From Alistipes sp. (GTDB taxonomy: Bacteria > Bacteroidota > Bacteroidia > Bacteroidales > Rikenellaceae), in NCBI GenBank assembly GCA_017437045.1, contig JAFSBY010000002.1, forward strand, positions 98,112 through 162,111: a stretch of 64,000 nt of DNA, given 5' to 3'. This document shows, piece by piece, positions 63,716-64,000 of this stretch. The stretch's first letter is position 1; each line of letters starts with the position of its first letter. Both the position numbers and the translations under genes were made by a program. The notes beneath the pieces are model-generated. The model was not told the DNA's origin. It made no database searches and saw nothing but the letters and a program-made list of their open reading frames with translations.

Positions 63716-64000
63716 TTAGTTACTCTTCACCACATCAGCAGGGTTTTCCGTTGCGGCTTTCCACGAGCGGAGGGTTACAAGACCGACCGTTACGGCGAGG
63801 ACAACGGCGAGGGCGGCGATATAGAGCCACCAAGGCTGTGCAATGCGGTTGGCGAATGACTCCAACCAGCGCGAGGTGATCTGCCACGCCACAGGTGCTG
63901 CCACCACAAAGCAACCTCCGACAATCCACACATAGCGCAGGTTCAACATCTCGACAATCTGGCGTGTCGTTGCGCCATAGACCTTGCGAACAGCAATCTC
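63716..64000 (-). CDS. FtsX-like ABC permease, 5' end cut by window edge
   Basis: Reading the minus strand from 64000 gives EIAVRKVYGATTRQIVEMLN, then two membrane helices (YVWIVGGCFVVAAPVAW; LYIAALAVVLAVTVGLVTL) and the end ATENPADVVKSN. The VRKVYGATTRQIV segment and the final helix with NPxxxxKxx end are characteristic of FtsX/MacB-like permeases of Bacteroidota. About 95 residues are seen. It would export a peptide, lipid or drug, or act mechanically in the membrane; function unknown. Confidence 0.9.
   Translation of the reverse strand, partial: EIAVRKVYGATTRQIVEMLNLRYVWIVGGCFVVAAPVAWQITSRWLESFANRIAQPWWLYIAALAVVLAVTVGLVTLRSWKAATENPADVVKSN

Noticed and set aside
63716-63949. Separate 77-residue membrane protein
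   Set aside because: The frame continues upstream to the window edge and is the C-terminus of an FtsX-like permease.

Overview
The window is a stretch of Bacteroidales chromosome. Promoters have the Bacteroidota form (TTTG, 19-20 bases, TAnnTTTG). The ribosomal order rplM-rpsI-rpsB-tsf, paired Na+ pumps, SusCD-free sugar operons and many lipoproteins point the same way. High GC with a glutamate decarboxylase, Nqr and a Na+-pumping methylmalonyl-CoA decarboxylase suggests a gut Rikenellaceae/Alistipes-like organism; that genus call is inference, and no rRNA gene is present to test it.

Layout, left to right. (1) 1-4061: a ribose/nucleoside scavenging locus (nucleoside hydrolase, permease, ribokinase) divergent from a LacI-type regulator, with a candidate operator between them; then a tRNA-Pro. 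(2) 4297-7743: a four-gene operon with a convincing steroid 5-alpha-reductase homologue, an Old Yellow Enzyme, a short-chain dehydrogenase and a HAD phosphatase. This is a candidate steroid or bile-acid A-ring reduction cluster and the most interesting region here. (3) 7820-9646: meaB and a zinc-less sirtuin. (4) 9787-13362: a VCBS-repeat surface lipoprotein and glutamate decarboxylase. (5) 13609-17823: methylmalonyl-CoA epimerase plus all four parts of a biotin-dependent, Na+-translocating decarboxylase, the last steps of succinate-to-propionate fermentation. (6) 17986-20785: ribosomal proteins L13, S9, S2 and EF-Ts. (7) 20853-23833: ABC exporter, HPr-kinase-like protein and S24/S26 peptidase, possibly a peptide maturation/export cassette. 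(8) 23846-29926: divergent AddA/AddB-like recombination nuclease genes. (9) 29935-40352: HAD phosphatase, two M23 peptidases, alaS, gpmI, a glycoside hydrolase and three tRNA/hydrolase housekeeping genes. (10) 40513-46478: nqrABCDEF. (11) 46690-56092: a pectinesterase, a 2-hydroxyacid dehydrogenase and an AraC regulator, divergent from a complete L-rhamnose catabolic operon. (12) 56093-64000: an accessory stretch with intergenic repeats, a GLPGLI protein, a TPR regulator, a HAD phosphatase, a serine-recombinase remnant, catalase, two AT-rich lipoproteins behind a G9-containing promoter, and the end of an FtsX-like permease.

The metabolic parts fit together: ribose, rhamnose and pectin are carbon sources; Nqr and the methylmalonyl-CoA decarboxylase both pump Na+, coupling NADH oxidation and propionate formation to a sodium gradient. 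Unexplained structure includes three intergenic arrays of a 9-base TTGTAACGY repeat around the rhamnose region, a 31-base direct repeat, a 37-base AT palindrome and the G-tract promoter. Very long open frames opposite many highly expressed genes are codon-bias shadows and were not annotated.
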